From Ophiothrix spiculata (lineage: Eukaryota; Echinodermata; Ophiuroidea; Amphilepidida; Ophiotrichidae), in NCBI GenBank assembly GCA_000969725.1, contig JXSR01S032568.1: DNA of 39,000 nucleotides, one strand, 5' to 3'. The stretch's first letter is position 1. Each line of letters begins with the position of its first letter. Position numbers and translations under genes: made by a program. The notes beneath the pieces are model-generated. The model worked only from the letters and a program-made list of their open reading frames with translations, had not been told where the DNA came from and did not search any database. Shown here one piece after another: positions 30,801-33,838 of this stretch.

Positions 30801-31048
30801 CAAAAGGACAGCCTTCCGCTTCTCTTTTGAATCATTTTAAAGAAGATAATGTAACCTCCACAACCAATTCTACAAAGCATGATGCTCTGGAATTGGTTGA
30901 AGTTGACAAAAATGTACATATTGACAAAAATCCTGCACATTTAGATGCTGCTGAAGATAAAAATGATGGTGAATTTGTTACTGTAGATAATAATGGATAT
31001 AAAGAAGAAGACTCTGAGCTTGCAGGGGAAGAGTTACATGAAAGATGA
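753..31048 (+). CDS. CPAMD8: CPAMD8-like alpha-2-macroglobulin/C3 family protein (3' part of gene, 24 exons)
   Basis: Spliced CDS: 753-822, 1878-1998, 3790-4021, 4435-4585, 5624-5724, 7047-7098, 7752-7955, 9990-10081, 10778-10919, 11491-11580, 13388-13564, 14489-14710, 15294-15534, 17021-17241, 18262-18423, 19306-19368, 20814-20989, 22100-22187, 22675-22855, 23639-23776, 24221-24457, 24880-26058, 29110-29147, 30527-31048. All junction phases agree except for a frame break inside exon 12. Counting from the first visible residue: FPDTWMW near 52, [15 protein letters not shown] near 226-241, FAMeT-like domain 250-388, GCGEQNM near 437, TED barrel to about 780, RKRR near 810, receptor-binding region to about 955, Kazal domain about 990-1050, acidic tail to about 1631. 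The family comprises secreted or membrane-associated protease-binding and opsonin-like proteins with a thioester bond. CPAMD8 is named for A2M homology plus a Kazal domain. The name follows from the domain combination; the signal peptide and N-terminal MG domains are outside the window. Confidence 0.85.
823..1877. other. Intron 1 with a CpG-dense patch
   Basis: Mostly AT-rich. A patch at about 1060-1300 is strikingly CpG-rich, with repeated CACGCGCG/ACGCGCGTGAC strings in an otherwise CpG-poor region. A TTTATTTATTTG low-complexity run lies near 1527-1552. No coding signal was seen. Confidence 0.6.
1878..1998 (+). CDS. CPAMD8: Exon 2: segment with FPDTWMW motif
   Basis: Acceptor CTTTCAG, donor GTATGT at 1999, phase 1 in and phase 2 out. 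The peptide contains [15 protein letters not shown], the family hallmark found in A2M as V-R-x-Y-F-P-E-T-W. It marks the start of the MG region after the bait/anaphylatoxin-position segment. Confidence 0.9.
2023..2197. repeat. Two-copy 87-bp tandem duplication
   Basis: Two adjacent copies start ATATGCAAGAAAATACACAC at 2023 and 2110 (period 87). Each ends with an acceptor-like TTTTTCAGGAAGAGA. It lies 24 bases after exon 2's donor and stays open in several frames. The open frames look like a by-product of the duplication and match nothing I recognise. Confidence 0.85.
2490..2970. repeat. Decayed repeat rich in AAGGTCA
   Basis: At least eight AAGGTCA or close variants occur, for example near 2567, 2592, 2603, 2668, 2680, 2777, 2934 and 2953. 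A longer pattern starting ATAACTC at 2692 recurs at 2847 (about 155 bp apart), each followed by TTGAT and CCCTTG blocks. This looks like degenerate tandem units rather than a gene. Confidence 0.65.
3277..3333. repeat. Interstitial telomere-like CCCTAA block
   Basis: Several CCCTAA/CCCTGA/CCCTAC hexamers run here, including ACCCTAACCCTGACCCTAAA and CCCTAACCCTAACCC. They are complementary to TTAGGG, the deuterostome telomere unit. Degenerate flanks (ACCCGACCCTAACTCG) extend upstream to about 3215. Confidence 0.75.
3454..3720. mobile_element. MITE-like inverted-repeat element
   Basis: The left end GTAATGCTGCTTTCATAC (3454-3471) is repeated inverted at the right end GTATGAAAGCAGCATAATAC (3701-3720). 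Internal arms are also inversely related, with TTGTAGC...CATGTTGCTC against GAGCAACATGAAGCTACAA. The element is about 267 bp, has no coding capacity and sits in intron 2. A minus-strand open frame across it is a chance frame that also runs antisense over exon 3. Confidence 0.75.
3790..4021 (+). CDS. CPAMD8: Exon 3: macroglobulin strands (APDTITTW...)
   Basis: Acceptor TATATACTGCAG, donor GTATGA. The peptide includes [17 protein letters not shown] and [20 protein letters not shown]. Both are classical A2M/C3 family segments: V-P-D-T-I-T-x-W, then L-P-Y-S-V-x-R-G-E. It enters in phase 2 and leaves in phase 0. Confidence 0.93.
4435..4585 (+). CDS. CPAMD8: Exon 4: MG domain strands
   Basis: Acceptor ATTTTCAG, donor GTAAGA at 4586, phase 0 in and phase 1 out. 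The peptide runs [16 protein letters not shown]... to ...LGKKRIH and continues the MG7/CUB-side strands. Its last 61 nt (4525-4585) reappear at 4683-4740. Confidence 0.88.
4683..4740 (+). repeat. Duplicated 3' half of exon 4 with splice donor
   Basis: This stretch is a diverged copy of exon 4 bases 4525-4585, followed by the same GTAAG donor. The frame is intact ([19 protein letters not shown]) despite one 3-nt deletion and several substitutions. No convincing acceptor precedes it, so it is either an exon-duplication remnant or an alternative exon. Confidence 0.9.
4741..5623. other. Rest of intron 4, low content
   Basis: Unremarkable intronic DNA. At 5361 and 5437 the string ATCAAGTTCGTCACA occurs twice with similar leading sequence (an imperfect duplication about 76 bp apart). 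TTGGGTG/TTGGGGC motifs near 5240-5310 suggest decayed repeat. The intron ends in the acceptor TTTTGTGTTTCAG. Confidence 0.5.
5624..5724 (+). CDS. CPAMD8: Exon 5: A2M family segment
   Basis: Acceptor TTTCAG, donor GTAAGC, phase 1 in and phase 0 out. The peptide includes [17 protein letters not shown] and KITQNILVE. The last part precedes EGIPR across the next junction, as in the family's (L/V)-(L/V)-V-E-P-E-G motif. Confidence 0.88.
6080..6421. mobile_element. Non-autonomous element with AGTCCTTGAA repeats
   Basis: The ends CAGGGTTAGT (6080-6089) and ACTAACCCTG (6412-6421) are exact inverted repeats starting with CAG and ending with CTG, as is common for hAT-type elements. The interior (6095-6396) contains many AGTCCTTGAA units. 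No clear 8-bp target duplication was seen. There is no coding capacity. Confidence 0.65.
6722..6908. mobile_element. Compact palindromic MITE
   Basis: Two arms of roughly 80 nt are inverted copies: ATTGACATAATCCCGCCG near 6733 against CGGCGGGATTATGTCAAT near 6882. They are separated by about 30 nt. The arms also contain GGGGTAAATCCACAGAAC and its complement. Transcribed in the intron, it would fold into a long hairpin. Confidence 0.85.
7047..7098 (+). CDS. CPAMD8: Exon 6: [15 protein letters not shown] segment
   Basis: A short 52-nt exon with acceptor ATTTACAG and donor GTAAGT. It encodes [17 protein letters not shown], near-identical in pattern to the A2M family's [15 protein letters not shown]. 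Phase 0 in, phase 1 out. Confidence 0.93.
7099..7751. other. Intron 6, T-rich, nothing specific
   Basis: T/A-rich sequence with poly-T and poly-A runs (7380-7480) and no inverted repeat or coding signal that I can support. It ends in ATTTCTCTTTTCAG. Confidence 0.5.
7752..7955 (+). CDS. CPAMD8: Exon 7: start of FAMeT-like domain
   Basis: Acceptor TCTCTTTTCAG, donor GTAAGA, phase 1 in and phase 1 out. The peptide has [17 protein letters not shown] and [19 protein letters not shown]. These match the farnesoic acid O-methyltransferase-like fold (A-x-x-D-A-x-I-x-L...Y-E-I-x-I-G-G-W-x-N). The domain is a ligand-binding-type beta sandwich found inserted in CPAMD8; enzyme activity is not implied. 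Two parts of this exon are copied into the following intron. Confidence 0.88.
7965..7996 (+). repeat. Copy of internal exon 7 segment
   Basis: Thirty-two nucleotides (GATGCCACGATTGGCTTAGC...) match exon 7 bases 7850-7881 with a single mismatch. They lie only ten bases after exon 7's end. The conservation implies a recent duplication. Confidence 0.9.
8431..8472 (+). repeat. Copy of exon 7 3' end with splice donor
   Basis: This matches exon 7 bases 7914-7955 with several substitutions, is open in the same frame ([13 protein letters not shown]) and is followed by a GTAAGG donor. It has no adjacent acceptor. Confidence 0.88.
8475..8790. mobile_element. MITE-like element with about 35-bp terminal inverted repeats
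   Basis: The left arm GTCCAAAGACATTCGCTCA (from 8485) is inverted at the right arm TGAGTGAATGTCTTTGGAC (to 8780). Weaker matching AGGCCTGGG/AAGCCT extends outward. GAGTGACATT motifs are repeated inside. The left end abuts the duplicated exon 7 donor. Confidence 0.75.
8860..8985. repeat. Dispersed repeat, also at about 24590-24690
   Basis: CATCTTACATTTTTCTGC, TTGACTAGCTCGATAG and TATTCTCAGTC recur at 24592-24670 with moderate divergence in the same order and orientation. The family is unidentified. Confidence 0.65.
9190..9560 (-). mobile_element. SINE-like element with tRNA-related head, minus strand
   Basis: On the minus strand from about 9560 the sequence reads GTTAGCTCAAACAATAAGGG (A-box-like), GGCTGGCTTTCGATGCAG, then AGTTTGAACCTTGG (B-box-like). 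A body follows that recurs at 29828-30160. This fits a tRNA-derived SINE. The 3' boundary is uncertain. Confidence 0.6.
9990..10081 (+). CDS. CPAMD8: Exon 8: FAMeT-like domain, middle
   Basis: Acceptor TACTTTTCAG, donor GTATAA, phase 1 in and phase 0 out. [18 protein letters not shown] (spanning into exon 9) matches the conserved F-R-x-F-W-I-x-W-x-x-G-x-I-x-V-G core of FAMeT-like domains. Confidence 0.9.
10206..10470. mobile_element. Short inverted-repeat element
   Basis: The left arm TTATTGGACAATTTAAACAA (from about 10218), continuing to AAAATCCAT, is inverted at 10427-10470 (ATGGATTTTTGTTTACATTG...). It is about 265 bp, non-coding and lies in intron 8. Confidence 0.7.
10778..10919 (+). CDS. 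CPAMD8: Exon 9: FAMeT-like domain, end
   Basis: Acceptor CTGTATAG, donor GTAGAA, phase 0 in and phase 1 out. [20 protein letters not shown] fits the (V/I)-x-Y-(V/I)-G-(F/Y)-S-T-G...G-x-W/F ending of the FAMeT family. Together with exons 7 and 8 this gives the whole domain, about 140 residues. Confidence 0.88.
10920..11490. other. Intron 9, nothing specific
   Basis: AT-rich intronic DNA without recognisable repeat structure or coding potential. It ends in TGCTTTATTGACAG. Confidence 0.5.
11491..11580 (+). CDS. CPAMD8: Exon 10: [16 protein letters not shown] segment
   Basis: Acceptor TTATTGACAG, donor GTAAGA, phase 1 in and phase 1 out. [20 protein letters not shown] matches the family's L-P-x-x-V-x-x-(G/D)-S-x-R-A-x-(V/A)-x-(V/I)-x-G strand that leads into the thioester domain. 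Bases 11502-11580 are the founder of the tandem array that follows. Confidence 0.9.
11502..12291 (+). repeat. 83-bp tandem array derived from exon 10 and its donor (contains assembly gap)
   Basis: Units start GATTACAATGAGGC at 11502 (in the exon), 11585 and 11668. After the N run there is a partial unit at 12179-12208 and a full unit at 12209-12291. The period is exactly 83. Every unit holds the exon 3' end plus GTAAG. The gap at 11714-12178 truncates the array, so the copy number is unknown. In the exon frame the first extra copy reaches a TGA at 11607-11609, so using a later donor would truncate the protein. Confidence 0.95.
11714..12178. other. Assembly gap (465 N)
   Basis: A run of N inside the tandem array. 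The distance between the flanking units (541 between 11668 and 12209) is not a multiple of 83, so the gap size is an estimate. Open frames drawn across it are meaningless. Confidence 0.99.
12292..12750. other. Intron 10, nothing specific
   Basis: AT-rich intronic sequence with weak repeats such as AAAGCGGGAAATAGCAGGAGA/AGGGAGATATG near 12640-12700. No exon signature was seen. Confidence 0.4.
12755..13075. repeat. Dispersed repeat A, copy 1
   Basis: GACATAGGTTTACAAAATAC, CTAAACAAGTTTT, AATACCCCT, CCCCTTTTTGTTG and GTTCACAC...GTACACCAATA...GCTCAGTG recur in order at 19462-19765 in the same orientation. It lies in intron 10. Confidence 0.8.
13388..13564 (+). CDS. CPAMD8: Exon 11: thioester motif GCGEQNM
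   Basis: Acceptor TTTGTCATAG, donor GTAAAA, phase 1 in and phase 1 out. [19 protein letters not shown] is the canonical thioester site, in which the Cys and Gln side chains of GCGEQ form the internal thioester in A2M, C3, C4 and TEPs. The intact motif argues for a working thioester and places this exon at the start of the TED domain. Confidence 0.97.
13565..14488. other. Intron 11, nothing specific
   Basis: AT-rich intronic DNA with poly-T (13727-13738) and no inverted repeats or coding signal found by eye. It ends in the acceptor CCTTTTTACAG. Confidence 0.45.
14489..14710 (+). CDS. CPAMD8: Exon 12: TED segment with internal frame break
   Basis: Acceptor TTTTTACAG, donor GTTAGT. Frame A (entering from exon 11) reads [20 protein letters not shown] and [17 protein letters not shown], typical TED sequence. 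It then loses similarity after about 14659 and hits TAA at 14698-14700. From about 14660 a second frame reads [20 protein letters not shown], also typical, and connects in phase 0 to exon 13. That frame has a TAG just upstream. Net offset is +1 (or -2), and about 3-4 residues are missing against the family spacing, which fits a small deletion or assembly error. Confidence 0.85.
14711..15293. other. Intron 12 with fragment related to the 26967-27659 element
   Basis: Runs such as TCATTTTTGGTCAAAAATCA, CATCATGTTCCGTGTAAAAT and ATACTTTTATTAACTTTAA at 14730-15060 resemble an arm of the palindromic element at 26967-27659. This is probably a decayed relative. Confidence 0.4.
15294..15534 (+). CDS. 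CPAMD8: Exon 13: TED barrel helices
   Basis: Acceptor CTTGTTATTAG, donor GTAGGG, phase 0 in and phase 1 out. [20 protein letters not shown] and [12 protein letters not shown] are standard A2M TED helices (G-G-V-x-x-x-V-x-L-T-A-Y-(V/I)). Reading past the donor gives only a run-on frame. Confidence 0.94.
15535..16840. other. Intron 13, no supported features
   Basis: AT-rich intronic sequence. A poly-C run lies at 16076-16088. TACCGTACTAGCTTAGTACA near 15911 and ATACCGAGTTGGCTTAGTAC near 16299 are similar strings in the same orientation, and TTGGTACAT recurs. No coding signal. Confidence 0.45.
16845..16976. mobile_element. Small palindromic repeat, copy 1
   Basis: The arms TATACGTTATTCGCTATACG/CTCCTGGGGAGGCACTCAT and ATGAGTGCCTCTCCCGGGAG/CATATACGGAATAC are inverted copies. 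A diverged relative with the same layout lies at 26828-26958. Length is about 130 bp. Confidence 0.75.
17021..17241 (+). CDS. CPAMD8: Exon 14: TED barrel
   Basis: Acceptor CGCTCCTCAG, donor GTACGT, phase 1 in and phase 0 out. The peptide includes [19 protein letters not shown] and [17 protein letters not shown], matching the family's (I/V)-E-x-T-A-Y-x-L-L and W-L-x-x-Q-x-N-x-x-G-G-F-x-S-T-Q-D motifs. The D is supplied by exon 15. Confidence 0.95.
17690..18170. repeat. Dispersed repeat B, copy 1
   Basis: A 440-480 bp stretch, including CAGCCCGTATGAGCCGTAAA, AAGTTTCATTTCAAGAAAAT and ACCTTTGACGGACCATAACT, recurs in the same order and orientation at 38505-38930. No terminal inverted repeat or coding potential was found. 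Confidence 0.9.
18262..18423 (+). CDS. CPAMD8: Exon 15: TED barrel end
   Basis: Acceptor TTTCTTTTCCAG, phase 0 in and out. [19 protein letters not shown] continues the S-T-Q-D-T-(V/C)-V-A-L-x-A-L motif. The donor is GCAAGT (18424), a GC-AG intron whose AG|GCAAGT context is the usual compensating consensus. No GT donor nearby keeps the frame as well. Confidence 0.93.
18424..19305. other. Intron 15 (GC-AG), weak repeats
   Basis: Contains similar short blocks AAGGGTGGGT...TAAAAAGGGTGGGT (18677-18790) and ATAAAGGGTGTCTGGATAAA (19017-19037). These suggest decayed repeat but give no definable element. It ends at TTTGTTTGTTTAG. Confidence 0.45.
19306..19368 (+). CDS. CPAMD8: Exon 16: short linker exon before receptor-binding region
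   Basis: 63 nt, acceptor TTGTTTAG, donor GTGAGC, phase 0 both ends. It encodes [20 protein letters not shown] plus Q, like the family's strand ending in (A/S)-x-G-x-G-C-x-L-(M/L)-Q. Confidence 0.9.
19462..19790. repeat. Dispersed repeat A, copy 2
   Basis: A diverged copy of 12755-13075 in the same orientation (ACATAGGTTTACAAAATACT, CCTAAACAAGTTTTA, ACCCCTTTTTGTGG, TATACCAATATAGCTCAGTG). It ends in a poly-C run at 19768-19783. Confidence 0.8.
19918..20230 (+). mobile_element. tRNA-derived SINE
   Basis: The head resembles a tRNA gene: A-box-like TGGCTGAGAGGTTAGAGC at 19926 and B-box-like GAGTTTAAGTCCTGG at 19969. The body follows with TTGGGCAAGAAACTCCACTT, a pattern seen in tRNA-derived SINEs of marine deuterostomes. 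It is too degenerate to be a functional tRNA. Confidence 0.65.
20292..20376. repeat. Small inverted repeat
   Basis: GTCAGTGACTGACTCTTGAA on the left pairs with ATTTCAAGAGTCACTGAC on the right, with one 4-nt duplication in the left arm. Probably a hairpin remnant of a MITE. Confidence 0.6.
20814..20989 (+). CDS. CPAMD8: Exon 17: strand region with RKRR site
   Basis: Acceptor GTGATTTCAG, donor GTAAAC, phase 0 in and phase 2 out. The peptide [20 protein letters not shown] is a typical post-TED strand. It is followed by an acidic linker and RKRRAV (20904-20918), which fits the furin-type R-X-(K/R)-R consensus, so the secreted chain may be cut here. Confidence 0.92.
20990..22099. other. Intron 17, no supported features
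   Basis: AT-rich intronic sequence. CAGGGGGCAGGGGGGCACTTG at about 21176-21196 is a G-rich patch. The open frames across 21127-21630 show no recognisable protein family and no good splice context. It ends in CCCTCCATGCAG. Confidence 0.45.
22100..22187 (+). CDS. CPAMD8: Exon 18: receptor-binding domain start
   Basis: Acceptor TCCATGCAG, donor GTAAGT, phase 2 in and phase 0 out. [20 protein letters not shown] fits the family's (S/G)-x-M-(A/V)-(V/I)-(V/I)-(D/E)-(V/I)-x-(L/M)-(L/P)-(S/T)-G-(F/Y) receptor-binding-domain opening. Confidence 0.94.
22188..22674. other. Intron 18, nothing specific
   Basis: AT-rich, with no repeat structure or coding signal that I can support. It ends in the acceptor TTATTTACCACAG. 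Confidence 0.5.
22675..22855 (+). CDS. CPAMD8: Exon 19: receptor-binding domain core
   Basis: Acceptor TTACCACAG, donor GTAAGT, phase 0 in and phase 1 out. [20 protein letters not shown] and [12 protein letters not shown] match the family's V-x-x-Y-(F/L)-(D/E)-(E/K)-(I/L)...C-(V/F)-x-(F/V) and P-x-x-(V/I)-x-V-Y-D-Y-Y-(E/K)-(P/T) segments. Confidence 0.95.
22856..23638. other. Intron 19, nothing specific
   Basis: Includes a stretch at 22870-23140 with higher GC and the short palindrome GATATCGCGGATATC (23099-23113), but no family signature. It ends in TTGCCTCCTAG. Confidence 0.45.
23639..23776 (+). CDS. CPAMD8: Exon 20: end of A2M-homologous region
   Basis: Acceptor TTGCCTCCTAG, donor GTATGC, phase 1 in and phase 1 out. 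[20 protein letters not shown] is close to the A2M family's terminal E-A-x-x-(F/Y)-Y-(N/E) region, followed by CEEDRVC and a proline-rich linker. Confidence 0.9.
23931..23976. repeat. Perfect 19-bp stem hairpin with partial direct copy
   Basis: The arms CAATTTGGATTGTCCATGT (23931-23949) and its exact complement (23958-23976) surround an 8-nt loop. The segment TTGTCCATGTGCCTCTGTACA is then repeated directly at 23974-23994. It lies in intron 20. Confidence 0.9.
24221..24457 (+). CDS. CPAMD8: Exon 21: Kazal-type inhibitor domain
   Basis: Acceptor TTTATTCTAG, donor GTAAGA, phase 1 in and phase 1 out. Cysteine spacing C-x-C-x3-C-x7-C-x10-C-x6-C with VCGSD and YENYC is the Kazal signature. Two further Cys precede it and one follows. 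In secreted proteins this fold inhibits serine proteases. Its position after the receptor-binding domain is what distinguishes CPAMD8 from other A2M members. Confidence 0.93.
24590..24690. repeat. Dispersed repeat, relative of 8860-8985
   Basis: CATCTTACATTTTTCTGCCA, GCTTGACTGGCTCGATAG and TATTCTCAGTC occur in the same order as at 8866-8940. The family is unidentified. It lies in intron 21. Confidence 0.65.
24880..26058 (+). CDS. CPAMD8: Exon 22: long acidic disordered tail
   Basis: A single 1,179-nt exon, acceptor TTTTTGGTTGCAG, donor GTAATT, phase 1 in and phase 1 out. It encodes 393 residues rich in Glu, Asp, Asn, Ser and Thr, with no Cys and about nine N-X-S/T sequons. Two 32-residue repeats begin SDGSKNEV (25545) and SDGFKNEV (25641). 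A five-Glu run lies near the end. No domain was recognised; this is probably an intrinsically disordered, glycosylated extension. If the donor is not used, the frame ends three codons later at TAA 26064-26066. Confidence 0.88.
26059..26827. other. Intron 22, first part, nothing specific
   Basis: AT-rich intronic sequence with no definable repeats or coding signal. Confidence 0.45.
26828..26958. mobile_element. Small palindromic repeat, copy 2
   Basis: A diverged relative of 16845-16976: GTATACATTGTTCGCTGTAT...CTGGGAAGGTACTTAT against ATGAGTATCTCCCCGGTAGC...AGTGAATATCATATACCG. The layout and inverted symmetry are the same. Confidence 0.7.
26967..27659. mobile_element. Full-length palindromic MITE flanked by TTAA
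   Basis: The ends GGGCCCTGTCAACCCTTC and GAAGGGTTGATAGGGCCC are inverted and flanked by TTAA on both sides (26963-26966, 27660-27663). The arms stay complementary almost to the centre, where TCCCACTGCTG (from 27315) faces CAGCAGTGGGA (to 27354). A TTAA target is the piggyBac-type preference. There is no coding capacity. Confidence 0.88.
27664..29109. other. Intron 22, last part; AT-rich with one hairpin
   Basis: Very AT-rich. At about 28549-28603, ATTAGCCAC...CTACATGAATA pairs with TATTCATGTAG...GTGGCTAAT, giving a short hairpin. A frame at 28406-28696 has no similarity that I recognise. Confidence 0.5.
29110..29147 (+). CDS. CPAMD8: Exon 23: microexon in tail
   Basis: 38 nt, acceptor TTTTCTCACAG, donor GTGAGT, encoding [13 protein letters not shown]. 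It is supported only by strong splice sites and exact phase fit (1 in, 0 out) between exons 22 and 24. Confidence 0.6.
29220..29751. mobile_element. MITE-like element with about 150-bp inverted arms
   Basis: The left end CACCTCAAAAAAGATAAGAG (29220) and GACAGTCAGTCTGACCCC match the inverted right end (GTCAGACTGACTGTC...TTTTTTGAGGTG, ending 29751). The arms also share TTGACATCAAAACCATTACC and its complement. It lies 72 nt after exon 23. Confidence 0.85.
29828..30160 (-). mobile_element. SINE-like repeat, second copy of the 9190-9560 family
   Basis: TTTATAGTGCGCTGTGCCTT, CACAGCCTCAGCAC, CACACCAAGTATCATTT and TTGTCCAAGGGAATTTTCAA follow the order of the 9190-9560 copy. The tRNA-like head on the minus strand is degenerate or truncated. 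Confidence 0.6.
30527..31048 (+). CDS. CPAMD8: Exon 24: terminal acidic tail and stop codon
   Basis: Acceptor TTTCTTGATAG, phase 0 in, 522 nt ending at a TGA at 31046-31048. It encodes 173 residues with the same Asn/Glu/Asp/Ser-rich, cysteine-free composition as exon 22 and about five more sequons (NQS, NNS, NAS, NVT, NST). The protein ends [10 protein letters not shown]. The matching composition supports exons 22 and 24 belonging to one tail. Confidence 0.85.
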   Translation, partial: NSESHVPTQSTTSVEPTQDILNTLKWNELTNQSKEEFKPANGLSIQEDGDSKPSNNSMGYNASRVQQANGMMEEFGSISNEDLEPTGRPDDPKGQPSASLLNHFKEDNVTSTTNSTKHDALELVEVDKNVHIDKNPAHLDAAEDKNDGEFVTVDNNGYKEEDSELAGEELHER

Positions 31049-32570
31049 ATGTGTTTATTAGCCGATGGTTGTTAACTTTTTATCACTGTATAGACTCTCT
31101 ATTTATGATATATATTTGAGGCTGGATCATATCTTAAACTAAGAAATTTGAGTAGAAATTTGTATTCTTATTTTATTAACTATGATTACAGTGTATTTGA
31201 ATTTTGTTATTTGTAAGTTTAAGCAAAACTTTTGTGCTGTTATTATTTTATTAATATAAGCGCTAAGGACACTTCATGGTTTTGTAGCCATTTTCATTCA
31301 GAATTTTTCTCATGGTGTGAATTTTCACCATTTTTGAAAATTTACATTCGGAACGAACATTTTCAATTAAATGTTTTCTCATTGTGTTAAATTTTTACCA
31401 TGTAGCAAAATGTTCTAAATGGTGAAATAATTTGCACTTCATCTGAATAATGAAAATTTACTCACAATAGAGTTAATGTGGATTTTGAAGGTGTTTTGAA
31501 GAATGCATGAATATTGTGAATCAGCACTAAAACTGATTTCACCAAATTACAACCTTTGCATGTATTTTCAGTTTTTCACCTGCAGCGCTAAACAAAGTTT
31601 GCCAACTTTATTGCTGTCTGGAGCTAGAAGGGCACATAATGCCCCATCACCTATGCAACTTCCGGACATAGTGCATTTTTAAAGTAATTTCAATAAGTAA
31701 AGAAATTTTAAAAATCTTGAATTTCAGCAAAAAGTATTTTGTTTTAGAAATACAGGTAAATTATTTTTGATATTTTTTGAATATTTCAATGATATATGCT
31801 ACTTAATGTGTGCTTTTGAACTAATTTCATGCCAGAAATTTTCATATGCAAATGAGGTGCTTTTGAATCATGTCTACCTCTGCAGTATAGTTTGTTTAGG
31901 CCTAAATATATGGTGGAAATTCATTAGAACAAAGTTGCTGAGGACAGACAAATTGTTTCTGCATATCCAGAATTTTGTTATCAAGGTTTTAAACAAAAAC
32001 ACAATTAGTAAACTAGTAAAGGAAAACTTTTGTTTTAATGAGTTTCTGCTGTATTGAAGTTGTGTTGTCCTCAGTGACTGAACCAAACCTTTGAAAAGCT
32101 AGGTGTTTTTTTTATTAAACTGATTTTTTCGATGCAATTACTTACTAAATAAGTAACCCATAGATTGTGTTTACTCTCATTCATCTGGGTTGGTAACAAT
32201 ATTGGGTTAAGATATATCTAAACAACCATTAATTTACTTGCATGAAAAAAACGAAGTTGCAGGTGCAACCATCACCCTTCAGCTGGGCTGTGATGGAGAC
32301 CTTGATGCTAGGCCCCATGGGGGGTGCTTACATTGACAAGGTATATGTGACTGCCTTTTGGGGTGTTTTTTTCTCAGATTTGGTATAGCGATCATGGTTT
32401 TCATCTCTTTTTGGGAAAATTTGCAAAAAAAGCGCCCAATTTGGGTAATAGTGGGTGCTTTTCCATCAAAATTGGTATATTGATGGGTGGGTTTTTGAGC
32501 CAAAAATAGGTATAGAAAAATTTACTAACAGACCCTATTTTCCAATTTTTCTCCAGAGGGTAACACAACC
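31049..32570 (+). other. 3' UTR and downstream sequence
   Basis: AT-rich sequence after the stop. ATTAAA at 32114-32119 is a possible poly(A) signal variant; no AATAAA was seen before 33174. The stretch 32270-32520 looks repetitive (GGTATAG, GGGTGCTT, AATTGGTATA motifs). No second gene was found. Confidence 0.4.
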
Positions 32571-33016
32571 ATATGTGTGGTGCTCTGGCAAAATGAGCAA
32601 AAAGTCACAATTTTCAAAATCAAGTTTATGATATATTTTAATTCTCTATAATCTCAACTTTCGAATGATATATAATATGTCATACTTTCTTTAAACAATC
32701 TTCATTTAGAGATCGAAATACAAGGCAGTCCACTCAAAATATATGTCAGTAAAATAATATCGCAAATCAATTTTAAAATTACTGATTACAATAGTGTATA
32801 ATAGCAAAACGCAATCAATTACCCGTGAATAATTGTACTTCCCGGCATAATTGACCTTCAAAACGCGAGATATAGTTTCACACTTATGTATTTATATGTT
32901 TTATGTCAAAAAACGAAATTTGATCTTTTCACCATATTTTTACTTTATAGCAGACATTTATTCAAAATCTTCATTCGCGACTTTCCGCTCATTTTGCCAG
33001 AGCACCACTCATATAT
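32571..33016. mobile_element. Inverted-repeat element downstream of gene
   Basis: The left end GTGTGGTGCTCTGGCAAAAT (with GAGC following) and the right end GCTCATTTTGCCAGAGCACC are inverted copies about 445 bp apart. Matching CATATG/ATATATTGG flanks extend them. Non-coding. Confidence 0.8.
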
Positions 33017-33109
33017 ATTGGCCATATTGTTGTTGTAATCTCTTCTTGTATTTGGTGTATTGTTTTTGTTCACAACATAACATGAATTTTTATCAAGATT
33101 TTTTATTAT

Positions 33110-33190
33110 AATTTTTGTCATTTTGTTATTGTAAATATCATTACAATTGGGCCTGTGAGCCAATTTTGTATACAATAAATAAATACAAAT
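33110..33190 (+). other. LINE-like 3' tail or polyadenylation site
   Basis: ATTGGGCCTGTGAGCCAATT is followed by AATAAATAAATAC at 33174. The first part is itself a hairpin (ATTGG...CCAAT). It could be the poly(A) signal of the upstream gene's longest transcript or the 3' end of a truncated non-LTR element. Confidence 0.4.
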
Positions 33191-33838
33191 GCAAAGTATA
33201 ATTTGCATAATAATAATGATACTCCAGATGATGTCTTTGTGTTGTATACTTTTCTTTGCTTCACTCTATAATTTTGGCCTCTGTTTATTCTTTTCAGAGT
33301 CTGGTTAGTTGACGCCTTTCTTTAACCGCATCAGTTAGAGTAGTAGTCTTGGCAGACCTTTCTAGACACCTTTGTGTGTTTCTATCAAGGAATTTTTATA
33401 GGGGAATCGGGATACGTTACCATTTTGAGTCGCTCATGGAGCAGAGTAATTGTACCACCGGATATATTTGGTGTTTGGTCCAATATCCAGGCAGATCATG
33501 TAAATCTTCACTTGACACATATACAGTGTGTGCATTTTGTTTCACACGCAAACCGTGTCTGCGTTTCAAGTAGCATGTATCGTGACTTACTCTGACCAAA
33601 GTACGCCAATTATCTCGCTAATCCGTTGCGAAGACTTTCGAAGTGTGGCACGCGGAGCTGTAAAATGCCGGAGGTACAATTACTTGCCCTTCATGAGCGA
33701 CAATTCAAGATGGCTGCCGTACCATATGATTTACACGGCGGTGAAATCAAAATGGTGGCGAGTGCTATTTCCCCTTTTTAAATTCCTTGGTTTCTATAGA
33801 TTACCTAGGGAGCAAAACCCCGTAATTTGGGGTAAAAC
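33191..33838. other. Intergenic, no supported gene
   Basis: More GC-rich than its surroundings at 33600-33760, with AAGATGGCTGCC (33707) and AAAATGGTGGCG (33750), which resemble YY1-type AANATGGCGGC sites. Short open frames are present, but none resembles a known protein. Confidence 0.35.

Noticed and set aside
33660..33780. Possible first exon or promoter of a neighbouring gene (ATGG-rich)
   Set aside because: YY1-like strings and a 38-codon frame are too weak without a CpG island, donor or homology.
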